A DNA stretch of 19,752 nt, from assembly GCA_034433775.1 (NCBI GenBank), contig DAOUAI010000007.1:1-19752 (forward strand), given 5' to 3'. Position numbers and translations under genes: made by a program. Positions 6,935-13,682 of the stretch are shown here, in pieces. Positions within the stretch are counted from its first letter, which is position 1. Each line of letters begins with the position of its first letter. Under the pieces are notes generated by a model. It had not been told where the DNA came from. It saw nothing but the letters and a program-made list of their open reading frames with translations, and did not search any database. This DNA comes from CALJTV01 sp034433775. Lineage in GTDB: Bacteria; Chloroflexota; Dehalococcoidia; GIF9; UBA5629.

Positions 6935-7750
6935 ATGGAGACGGATAAACACCTGCGGGAGCTTATAAGTCTGAGTGGTAAGTCTGCAGTGGTGACTGGT
7001 GGGGCAAGGGGTATCGGGTTTGCTATTTGCTCCCGTTTAGCTGAGGCTGGTGCGTCGGTATTGATAGCTGATTTAGATATTGAAGAAGCTGAAAAGGCGG
7101 TGGGGGGTTTAACAGCTTCAGGGTATGCTGCTTATTGCATAAAATGTGATGTCAGCAATGAGGCTGATGTACATAAGATGGTTGATGTCTGTGTGGAGAA
7201 GTTGGGTGGGGTGGACATACTGGTGAACAACGCCGGCGTTTATCCGCGTAAGTCGCTGGATTCAATGAGCGGCGAGGACTTTGACAAAGTGATGGCAGTG
7301 AATCTCAGAGGGACCTTTCTTTGTAGCTGTTGTGCCGGTGCTGCGATGGTAAAACAAGGACGGGGAGGTTGCATTATAAACATCGCATCTATAGAAGCCC
7401 TGCGTCCTTCGGCAAGTGGCATGTCCGCTTATGATGCTTCCAAAGGTGGGGTCTGGGCACTGACCAAAAGTCTGGCACGGGAACTTGGTCCATATGGGAT
7501 AAGGGTGAATGCAATTGCCCCGGGAGCGATTAAGACCCGATGGGTGTCCTTGCATCTGGAGAAGTCGGGTGTTGCCGAAGAAGTACGAGGGCAGATGAAG
7601 GAGCTTAAGGCATTCCTCTCTCGGATAATCTTGGGGAGAATGGGTGAGGTGGATGAGGTGGCTCGGGTGGTTTTGTTCTTGGCATCGGAACTGTCAAGCT
7701 ATGTGACCGGTGAGATGATCGTGGTTGATGGCGGTTACCTGGTGTGCTAG
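6935..7750 (+). CDS. Short-chain dehydrogenase/reductase, FabG-like, substrate unknown
   Basis: A 271-residue classical SDR: TGGARGIGFA cofactor motif, NNAG, NIAS with the catalytic Ser, YDASK with the Tyr-x3-Lys pair, and the ending VVDGGYLVC. The frame is open further upstream, but the promoter at 6851-6879 places the transcript start near 6886, so I use the ATG at 6935. Its ribosome site is weak (GGGG about nine bases before). It is the first gene of the rightward operon, 40 bases before a degV gene and ahead of the reductase genes. It would oxidise or reduce a hydroxyl/oxo group on whatever acyl or cyclic substrate that operon handles. A second 3-oxoacyl-ACP reductase is possible; the sequence alone does not decide. 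Confidence 0.85.
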   Translation: METDKHLRELISLSGKSAVVTGGARGIGFAICSRLAEAGASVLIADLDIEEAEKAVGGLTASGYAAYCIKCDVSNEADVHKMVDVCVEKLGGVDILVNNAGVYPRKSLDSMSGEDFDKVMAVNLRGTFLCSCCAGAAMVKQGRGGCIINIASIEALRPSASGMSAYDASKGGVWALTKSLARELGPYGIRVNAIAPGAIKTRWVSLHLEKSGVAEEVRGQMKELKAFLSRIILGRMGEVDEVARVVLFLASELSSYVTGEMIVVDGGYLVC

Positions 7751-7790
7751 CTGCAGGTGTGGATTTATCTCGTGTGGTAGGAGGTGAGAG

Positions 7791-8660
7791 ATGTCAAAGT
7801 TACTGGTGATGACAGACACTGTAGCCTGTATACCGGAGGACTTAGCCAGAGAGTACAACATAAGGGTAGTACCCGCTGCCAACATAATCGTTAATGGGCA
7901 GATGCACATTGAGGGGGTTACTTTGAAAACTGCTGAGGCGTACCGCTTGATAGTGGAGGACCCTGACAGGTTTGTCACTTCAGCTATCTCACCGGACTAT
8001 TTGCTCAAGGTGTATACTGAGCTGGCTGAGGACTATAAGGAGATATTTTTTATCACCATTTCCTCGGCGTTGAGTGCGGTCTCGCGGACAGCTACTGTAG
8101 CAGCAGAACTTCTGCGCGAGCGGAGGCCAGACGTAATTATAAGAGTGTGGGACTCGAAGGCTTGTGCCTCTACCCAAGGGCTCTTAGTAATGGCGGCGGC
8201 TAAAGCGGCGGCTATGGGAAAGGGTCTTGACGAGGTGGAAAGGCTTGTCCAGCGTATCAGGTCGGTTGCGGGGGGTTTAATGCTACTGGATACACTGCGT
8301 TACGCTTATCGGACTGGGCGCATTTCCAAAGCTGCCTCGCAGATAGCTTCATTGCTTAATATCAGACCGATAAATAAATTGACTGGCGAGGGCAAGGTGG
8401 AGTTTGTCGACAGAGTGCGGAAGAAGACTGAAGGGCTTAATAAAATCATGGATATGATTGAGCGCGAGGCTGCAAGCAATAGGCTCCATTTCATGGTCAC
8501 CCATGCTGCTGTACCTGAGCAAGCGAGTGGTTTTGCTGAGCAACTCAAAAGTCGCTTCGAGTGTCTAAGCATGCTGATAGGCGAGTTCAGTCCGGTGATG
8601 GGCTATGGGGCAGGTCCGGGAGTTATCTTTGTGGGTTTCCATCCAGAAGTGGCTTTGTAG
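7791..8660 (+). CDS. Divergent DegV family protein
   Basis: A 289-residue DegV-fold protein, paralogous to the one at 766-1617. It keeps the opening strand (LLVMTDTVACIPED), the hydroxyl-rich VTSAIS loop at about residues 62-67, and the TGRISK and NIRPI motifs. It departs at the ligand head-group site: PVMGYGAGPG near residues 268-277 has Gly273 where the paralogue has His272, and the LSGTY loop is LSAVS. DegV proteins bind long-chain acyl groups, and FakB needs the His to hold the carboxylate, so this protein may bind an altered head group or not serve the kinase. It has AGGAGG six bases before its ATG. It lies between an SDR and the first reductase subunit, 37 bases upstream of the latter. 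Confidence 0.85.
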   Translation: MSKLLVMTDTVACIPEDLAREYNIRVVPAANIIVNGQMHIEGVTLKTAEAYRLIVEDPDRFVTSAISPDYLLKVYTELAEDYKEIFFITISSALSAVSRTATVAAELLRERRPDVIIRVWDSKACASTQGLLVMAAAKAAAMGKGLDEVERLVQRIRSVAGGLMLLDTLRYAYRTGRISKAASQIASLLNIRPINKLTGEGKVEFVDRVRKKTEGLNKIMDMIEREAASNRLHFMVTHAAVPEQASGFAEQLKSRFECLSMLIGEFSPVMGYGAGPGVIFVGFHPEVAL

Positions 8661-8697
8661 GCTAAGAAATAGTTCGGGGACTGGTAGGTGCTAAAAG

Positions 8698-9867
8698 ATG
8701 ACTGACCAGCATGACCAGGCTAGAAGGCTGGTGGTGTTGGAGCGGTTCAGGGAAGTAAACAGGACCTTTCCGAAGACTAGGGAAATTATGGAGTGGAGGG
8801 GGAGTGGAAGGAAGGTCTTCGGTTGGCTGTGCACTTATGTACCTGAAGAGATAATGCATGCCGCTGGTATTCTGCCTGTGCGTATTGTGGGCTACTCTCG
8901 GGAAGTGGACCTAGATGATGGCAATGCTTATATGTATGTGAACAACTGCTCATTTGCCCGCAGTTGTCTGCAGATGGGTCTAAGGGGTGAATATGATTTC
9001 CTTGATGGCGCGGTCGGTGGTTCTACGTGCGATGGTGCCCGGCGTCTTTTCGACCTCTGGCGTAGCTATATAAAGACCCCTTTTCATCATGTGCTTACTG
9101 TACCCCGTAAGTACACTGAGCGTGCGCACGCTCTCTATTATCAGGAAGTGCTCGATTTTAAGAGGCATCTGGAAGAGCATTTGAATACAAAGATAACTGA
9201 CGAAGCGCTATACAAATCTGTCCAGCTTTATAATGAGTCGAGGGAGTTGCTAAGAAGACTTTATGAGTTGCGTGAACGTGGGAAGCCACCTATATCAGGG
9301 GCAGAGACGATGGAAGTATCGAATGCCAGTTTCCGGATGCCGAAGGAGGTGTTCAACAACTGGTTAACGGAATTACTTAGTGAGCTAAAGTCGTCAGATA
9401 GATTTTACAGCGGACGGGTCAGACTGATGCTGGTGGGTAGCGTGCTAACCAATGCCGAATTTGTGAAGTTTATTGAGGAACAAGGTGGGCTGGTGGTAAC
9501 TGATGAGCTGTGCACCAGTACCCGATATTGGGGCGATTTAGTGACCTTTGAAGGCACAAATTCGCCACTTGAAGCTATCTCCCGCCGCTATTTAAATAAC
9601 TTTCCTTGTGCGCGGATGTTTCCATCGGAGGAGCGGTTCAACCGGATCGTAAAGGCTGCTTTGGACTTCAGGGTGGACGGTGTGATCAGCGAGACGATAA
9701 GGTATTGCGTGCCCTATGCCCATGACCTACCGTTGCTGGAGAAAAGACTGGGAGAGCATGGGATTCCGATGCTGGCTCTCGATGTGGAGTACGGGACATC
9801 AGGCTCGGGGCAGATAAAGACCAGGGTACAGGCTTTCATCGAAATGGTAGAGGCGAGGAGAGGATGA
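8698..9867 (+). CDS. Benzoyl-CoA reductase/2-hydroxyacyl-CoA dehydratase family subunit (BcrC/HgdB-like)
   Basis: A 389-residue subunit of the HgdB/BcrC superfamily. Recognisable parts are YVPEEIMHAAGILPVRIVG (about residues 47-65), NNCSFARSC (82-90), YDFLDGAVGGSTCDGARRLFD (99-119), TDELCTSTRYWG (268-279) and RYCVPYAHDLP (335-345). Cysteines 84, 90, 111, 272 and 337 are candidate cluster ligands; I cannot say which three bind. The length and the DFLDG...TCD...RRLFD block fit BcrC/BadD/BzdN better than HgdB. In this family a low-potential [4Fe-4S] cluster passes one electron, energised by ATP hydrolysis in a partner ATPase, to a bound acyl thioester. Its stop overlaps the next gene's start as ATGA. 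The substrate is unknown. Confidence 0.85.
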   Translation: MTDQHDQARRLVVLERFREVNRTFPKTREIMEWRGSGRKVFGWLCTYVPEEIMHAAGILPVRIVGYSREVDLDDGNAYMYVNNCSFARSCLQMGLRGEYDFLDGAVGGSTCDGARRLFDLWRSYIKTPFHHVLTVPRKYTERAHALYYQEVLDFKRHLEEHLNTKITDEALYKSVQLYNESRELLRRLYELRERGKPPISGAETMEVSNASFRMPKEVFNNWLTELLSELKSSDRFYSGRVRLMLVGSVLTNAEFVKFIEEQGGLVVTDELCTSTRYWGDLVTFEGTNSPLEAISRRYLNNFPCARMFPSEERFNRIVKAALDFRVDGVISETIRYCVPYAHDLPLLEKRLGEHGIPMLALDVEYGTSGSGQIKTRVQAFIEMVEARRG

Positions 9868-11129
9868 ATTCTATAGGTAGCGGGAATAAGCTAGGCTCGG
9901 TTATCAGGGCGTGCCGACTGATCCGGCGGATGCTTCGGGCTGACCCTGAAGCAAGACAGAGCCAGTTTATGTATTACCAGATGCTGGAGGACTACTTTAG
10001 CCGGGTGCTCAAGGCTAAAGAAGAGGGCGGTTTTGTGGTAGGGCACACCGTCTTTTTCCCTGCCGAGATCATCTATGCTATGGGACTGGTGCCAATGCAT
10101 ACTGAGACTGCTACTTGGACGATGGCATTGTTCACTGGTGACTGTAGTGACATTCTGGCTTCTGGGGCTCGGTTGGGGATGGCTCAGGAAATATGTACGC
10201 CGCATCGGGGTCTGACCGGTGCCTTCGCCAGCGGTGCCTTGCCTCATCCCGAGGTGATGCTGTGGTCAAACATGGTCTGCGATAACACTGCCAAAAGCGG
10301 AGAGTTGATCATGGAGGTCTGTAAGTGTCCCGGTTTCTTTCTCGACCGCCCGTTTAAGCGCAGTCAGCACGAGATAGATTACTTAGTTAGTGAACTGAAT
10401 GATATGGTACATTTTCTCGAAGAGAAGTCGGGGAAAAAGATGGACTGGGACAAGCTGTCTGAAATTGTAGCCCGGATGGACAGACAGATCGAGCTTGTGC
10501 GGCGGATAAATGAGTTGAGAAAGAATGTCCCCACGCCGTTCCGTCCGCAGGGCTTTCTGGAACTGCTCACCGTCGATTATCTTTTCCCGGGGCAACCTGA
10601 GGCATTGGAATATCTGGAAACTCTGTACCGGGAATTAAATGAAGCTATCGGAATGGGGAAAGGTGCGGTGAAACAAGAGCGCTTCCGTTTGATGACCCTT
10701 TTTATCCCGCCGATGTACTTGATGGGATTTCTCGATAAGATATCCCGGCAGTACGGGGCAGTAAGCGTAATTGAGCCCTTCTTTACCTACTGGGGCGAGG
10801 GTAGGTTAGACCCATTGCGTCCTCTGGAAAGCGTTGCCAGAAAGTCCTACATGATACCGGAGATGCGGATGTATGGTCCTCTGGACGATCGGGCGCTTGG
10901 TGCTATCGTCAATTGCGCTGAGGAGTATAAGGTAGATGGCGCTATCTACTATGCTGATGTAGGATGCCGGCATAGCTGTGCTACGATAAAACTATTTAAG
11001 GACGTCCTCGCCGAGAAAGGTGTGCCGATGCTGGTGGTGGACTGTGATGTTGTAGACGCTACAGTTACCTCAGAGGAGGAGGTAAGCGAAAAATTACAGC
11101 AGTTTTTCGAACTACTTGAAGACCGGTAG
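9864..11129 (+). CDS. Benzoyl-CoA reductase/2-hydroxyacyl-CoA dehydratase family subunit (BcrB/HgdA-like)
   Basis: A 421-residue second large subunit, close to the length of BcrB/BzdO. It begins with a helical stretch, then GHTVFFPAEIIYAMGLVPMHTE (60-81), EICTPHRGLTGAF (109-121), SNMVCDNTAKSGE (135-147), a coiled helical middle (about 170-225) and a second Rossmann-like half ending DGAIYYADVGCRHSCATIKLFKD (358-380). Cysteines 111, 139, 368 and 372 are candidate ligands. It should form the heterodimer with the preceding gene product and receive electrons from the ATPase pair that follows. Start and upstream stop overlap (ATGA), so the two subunits are probably made in equal amounts. I assign family only, not substrate. 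Confidence 0.83.
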   Translation: MNSIGSGNKLGSVIRACRLIRRMLRADPEARQSQFMYYQMLEDYFSRVLKAKEEGGFVVGHTVFFPAEIIYAMGLVPMHTETATWTMALFTGDCSDILASGARLGMAQEICTPHRGLTGAFASGALPHPEVMLWSNMVCDNTAKSGELIMEVCKCPGFFLDRPFKRSQHEIDYLVSELNDMVHFLEEKSGKKMDWDKLSEIVARMDRQIELVRRINELRKNVPTPFRPQGFLELLTVDYLFPGQPEALEYLETLYRELNEAIGMGKGAVKQERFRLMTLFIPPMYLMGFLDKISRQYGAVSVIEPFFTYWGEGRLDPLRPLESVARKSYMIPEMRMYGPLDDRALGAIVNCAEEYKVDGAIYYADVGCRHSCATIKLFKDVLAEKGVPMLVVDCDVVDATVTSEEEVSEKLQQFFELLEDR

Positions 11130-11144
11130 CAAAAGGTGACATTC

Positions 11145-11936
11145 ATGAAAGCAGCAGGCATTGACATAGGCAGTTTGACCACTAAAGCAGTTGTTATGGA
11201 TGACAGCAAGGTCATATCTTACGTTGTCAGCCAGACAGAGGATGAGGTGGAACAGGCAGCGAAACAGGCATTGGAAGAGGCTCTAAGCAAGGCAGGCATT
11301 TACACCCAGGACGAACTTTACATAATCTCCACTGGCATTGGCAGTAGGGGTCTACAGTTTGGTCAAGGTCAGAAGGCGGTGGCTACCTGTTTAGCGCGCG
11401 GTGCCTCTTACCTTTTCCCATCGGTCAGGGTGGTTATAGACCTTGGGGCGGAGACGAGCACTGTGGTTAAAGTCAATGAGAGGGGGCGGCTTATCGATTG
11501 GGCCAATCAGGACAAATGCGCTTCCGGGACAGGGCTGTTTTTGCAACAGGTAGCGAAGCTGATGCAGATGCCAATATCAGAGATGGGTAAGTTGCCCATA
11601 CCAGAAAAAGCGGCTGAGATCACCAGCACCTGTGCTGTGTTTGCTGAGTCTGAGATAATATCCCATATTCACCGGGTGCCTCCGACTCCAAAGGAAGAGA
11701 TAGTCGCTGGCGTGTACCAGTCAGTGGTGGGGCGGTTGATGTCGCTCATGAAAAGGGTGGGCATAGCTAAAGATGTGGTGGTGACTGGTGGTGTGGCGTT
11801 AGGCGAGGGACTTGTTAGAGTGCTGGAAAGGGAGTTAGGTTTTAGCGTGCTTGTACCTGAAGAGCCGCAGATTGTGGGGGCGGTGGGGGCTGCTTTGATT
11901 GCTGTTGAGACTGCTAAAAGAGGGGTGAGCCAATGA
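11145..11936 (+). CDS. BcrA/BcrD/HgdC-type ASKHA ATPase, variant phosphate loop (BcrD-like)
   Basis: A 263-residue activator ATPase. GIDIGSLTTKAVV (5-17) is the first phosphate loop, NQDKCASGTGLFL (121-133) and STCAVFAESEI (161-171) carry Cys125 and Cys163 that bridge a [4Fe-4S] cluster between two ATPase subunits, and VVVTGGVALG (211-220) is the adenosine motif. The second phosphate loop is IDLGAETSTVV (98-108), not the canonical GGQD; I associate this kind of variant with the BcrD/BadG partner in the heterodimeric ATPase of class I benzoyl-CoA reductases. The ATG at 11145 has AGGTG six bases upstream, better than the in-frame GTG at 11136. It starts 15 bases after the large subunit and overlaps the next ATPase by ATGA. 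Confidence 0.85.
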   Translation: MKAAGIDIGSLTTKAVVMDDSKVISYVVSQTEDEVEQAAKQALEEALSKAGIYTQDELYIISTGIGSRGLQFGQGQKAVATCLARGASYLFPSVRVVIDLGAETSTVVKVNERGRLIDWANQDKCASGTGLFLQQVAKLMQMPISEMGKLPIPEKAAEITSTCAVFAESEIISHIHRVPPTPKEEIVAGVYQSVVGRLMSLMKRVGIAKDVVVTGGVALGEGLVRVLERELGFSVLVPEEPQIVGAVGAALIAVETAKRGVSQ

Positions 11937-12991
11937 TAGTTGCCGGAATAGACATCGGTTCTCGAGCAGCCAAGGTAGCGGTGATGGATGACGGAAAAAT
12001 CCTGTCATCGGCAATTACAGATACCGGTCCTGAAAGTGTGAAAACGGCATATGCCGCGATAGAAATGGCGCTTACAGGCACTGGTTTGAAGCTGGAAGAC
12101 ATTGAGTACACTGTGGCGACTGGTTATGGAAGAGTGCTTGTCCCTTTTGCCAATGAAAATATTTCAGAGATAAGCTGCCATGCCAAGGGGATCACCTGGT
12201 ATTTTCCCTCGGTGAGGACTATTCTGGACATGGGTGGACAGGACTGCAAGGCGATCAACTGCGATGGAGATGGGGTGGTCACCAATTTTGTAATGAACGA
12301 TAAGTGTGCCGGTGGTACCGGGAGATTTCTTGAACTGATAGCCGATGTACTGGGTGTGCGGTTGGAAGAGATTGGAGAGATGTCTTTGGCAGCTAAGAGC
12401 GCGATCCCGTTCAACACGGTATGTGCCGTGTTTGCCAAGTCGGAGGCTATTACCTATTTGAGAAAGGGGATGGCTAAGAGCGATATACTGGCTGGTCTTC
12501 ACGATGCTATAGCCACACGGTCTGTGAACTTGCTAAACAGGGTTTCCATTATGAAAGACTTCACTATCACGGGGGGTATTGCTAAGAATAAGGGGATGGT
12601 CAGACGACTGGCGGAGAAGATAGGACTGGAGCCATTACTCTGTGATGACCCGCAATTGGTGGGTGCGATAGGGGCGGCGCTTTTTGCCCAGGAGCGCTTG
12701 CAGGGGAAGAGTGTTCAGGCTTTGAAAGCGCAATATGGGTATGCCGACGGTACCGGCGAATACTACATCACTATAGATATGCAGAAATGCGATGGCTGCG
12801 GCAGATGTGTGGAGGCATGCCCGGCTCAGCTTTTCACTATTGGAAGAGATAGCGGGGACAAGGTTGCGGTAAAGGACGAGGCGAGAAAAAAGTTAGCACT
12901 GCTGTGCCCAGGCTTTAATGTCTGTAGCAAAAGGAATTTAGTAAACTGCCACAGTGTGTGCCAGAAAAATGCTATCGAGCATAGCTGGTGA
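11933..12991 (+). CDS. BcrA/HgdC-type ASKHA ATPase fused to a C-terminal ferredoxin domain
   Basis: A 352-residue fusion. Residues 1-255 are a canonical activator ATPase: GIDIGSRAAKVAV (5-17), LDMGGQDCKAI (98-108), NDKCAGGTGRFLE (122-134) and NTVCAVFAKSEA (161-172), with Cys125 and Cys164 as ligands of the intersubunit [4Fe-4S] cluster, and TITGGIAKNKG (211-221). Residues 276-352 are a ferredoxin-like domain: CDGCGRCVEACP supplies Cys286, 289, 292 and 296, and a second set, Cys325, 331, 339 and 343, has unusual C-x5-C-x7-C-x3-C spacing. The fusion would deliver electrons directly to the ATPase cluster, replacing the separate ferredoxin of other systems. It is last in the operon and faces acpS 45 bases away with no clear terminator between. 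Confidence 0.88.
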   Translation: MIVAGIDIGSRAAKVAVMDDGKILSSAITDTGPESVKTAYAAIEMALTGTGLKLEDIEYTVATGYGRVLVPFANENISEISCHAKGITWYFPSVRTILDMGGQDCKAINCDGDGVVTNFVMNDKCAGGTGRFLELIADVLGVRLEEIGEMSLAAKSAIPFNTVCAVFAKSEAITYLRKGMAKSDILAGLHDAIATRSVNLLNRVSIMKDFTITGGIAKNKGMVRRLAEKIGLEPLLCDDPQLVGAIGAALFAQERLQGKSVQALKAQYGYADGTGEYYITIDMQKCDGCGRCVEACPAQLFTIGRDSGDKVAVKDEARKKLALLCPGFNVCSKRNLVNCHSVCQKNAIEHSW

Positions 12992-13036
12992 CGCGTCGGT
13001 GACACGAATTTGACCGAATTCTTGGTGATTTGCAGT

Positions 13037-13414
13037 TTAGCTGTCTACTGATGGTGTTTCGGTGGTTACGGCGATGGCTACAGCTTGGCTTTTGGAGTGC
13101 GACAGACTTACGGTTATTCGCAGCCGTTCAAAGCCTTGTTTGTGTATGCGGACGAAGGGGATACCATTTTCGTCATTTATTACTTCGATGTCTTTATAAT
13201 TGGGGGGCGTTTTTTTAAGGGACGACAGGGCTTTTACTACGGCTTCTTTTGCGGCAAACCTGACGGCGAGATGGGGTGCAGGTGACCTGTGTGCAAGGCA
13301 GTAGTCCCGCTCTTTTTGTGTAAACACACGGTGCAGAAAAGCGCTGTCCGTGCTCAATTTGCGGAAGCGATAGACGCCCTCGATGTCTATGCCGACACCG
13401 AAATTAGCTTCCAT
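13037..13414 (-). CDS. acpS: Holo-[acyl carrier protein] synthase
   Basis: A 125-residue enzyme that moves 4'-phosphopantetheine from CoA to the ACP serine. GVGIDIEGVYRF near the N-terminus holds the Mg-binding Asp, FTQKERDYC lies near residue 40, and RFAAKEAVVKAL holds the catalytic Glu and Lys, all typical of AcpS at its usual length. I use the ATG at 13414, with GGAGG six bases before it, and not the in-frame ATG at 13432, which would include the ribosome site in the protein. It stands alone between two genes of the opposite strand. It would serve the acpP product at 4473-4718. Confidence 0.93.
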   Translation of the reverse strand: MEANFGVGIDIEGVYRFRKLSTDSAFLHRVFTQKERDYCLAHRSPAPHLAVRFAAKEAVVKALSSLKKTPPNYKDIEVINDENGIPFVRIHKQGFERLRITVSLSHSKSQAVAIAVTTETPSVDS

Positions 13415-13485
13415 TCCGGTCCTCCGATGCATGATACCTTAGACTTTTGTTGTTTACTTGCCCGATATGGCGGCTACAGGTGTGC

Positions 13486-13515
13486 ATTTTATTCCCGTTG
13501 CTGGCTCGAAATCAA
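13486..13515 (-). promoter_or_regulatory. Possible promoter of acpS
   Basis: On the reverse strand TTGATT (13515-13510), an 18-base spacer and TAAAAT (13491-13486) form a plausible but imperfect sigma-70 promoter, giving a leader of about 65 bases. Confidence 0.35.
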
Positions 13516-13568
13516 TAGCATGCTTGACCTCTCAGCAGCGAGGTGATATGCGCAATTTGGGACGGGGG

Positions 13569-13598
13569 TAGTACTTTATTACTATCTGTAAAGTACTA
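13569..13598. repeat. Inverted repeat upstream of the PAS-GGDEF gene
   Basis: TAGTACTTTA (13569-13578) and TAAAGTACTA (13589-13598) are perfect ten-base arms around a ten-base spacer. The repeat lies about 85 bases before the diguanylate cyclase start and just upstream of its likely promoter, so a regulator site is more likely than a terminator (no T run follows). Its right arm runs into TATACT, a possible second -10 box. Confidence 0.55.
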
Positions 13599-13618
13599 TA
13601 CTAAAGTGCCTAATCCTA

Positions 13619-13648
13619 TTGACTGCATTATATACGACATATTAAAAT
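13619..13648 (+). promoter_or_regulatory. Possible promoter of the PAS-GGDEF gene
   Basis: TTGACT (13619-13624), 18 bases, then TAAAAT (13643-13648), inside an AT-rich stretch 35 bases before the start codon. One mismatch in each box. Confidence 0.45.
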
Positions 13649-13682
13649 TACTTAATCCCGTGGCAGGGAAGGTTGGCGAGAT

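Noticed and set aside
6683..6952. Minus-strand open frame of 89 codons in the divergent control region
   Set aside because: It crosses both promoters and operator copy 2, has no ribosome site and no recognisable domain.
8698..12991. Naming the operon bcrCBDA or calling it benzoyl-CoA reductase outright
   Set aside because: Family membership and subunit composition fit, but no ring-cleavage genes are present and the lipid context points elsewhere, so substrate and gene symbols are left open.
12992..13036. Terminator between the convergent reductase operon and acpS
   Set aside because: Only a five-base GAATT/AATTC pairing and a GACGCGTC palindrome are present, with no T run, so no terminator is claimed.
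13425..13445. GATACCT upstream of acpS as a third copy of the operator
   Set aside because: Only one half-site is present; there is no AGGTA at the right distance.
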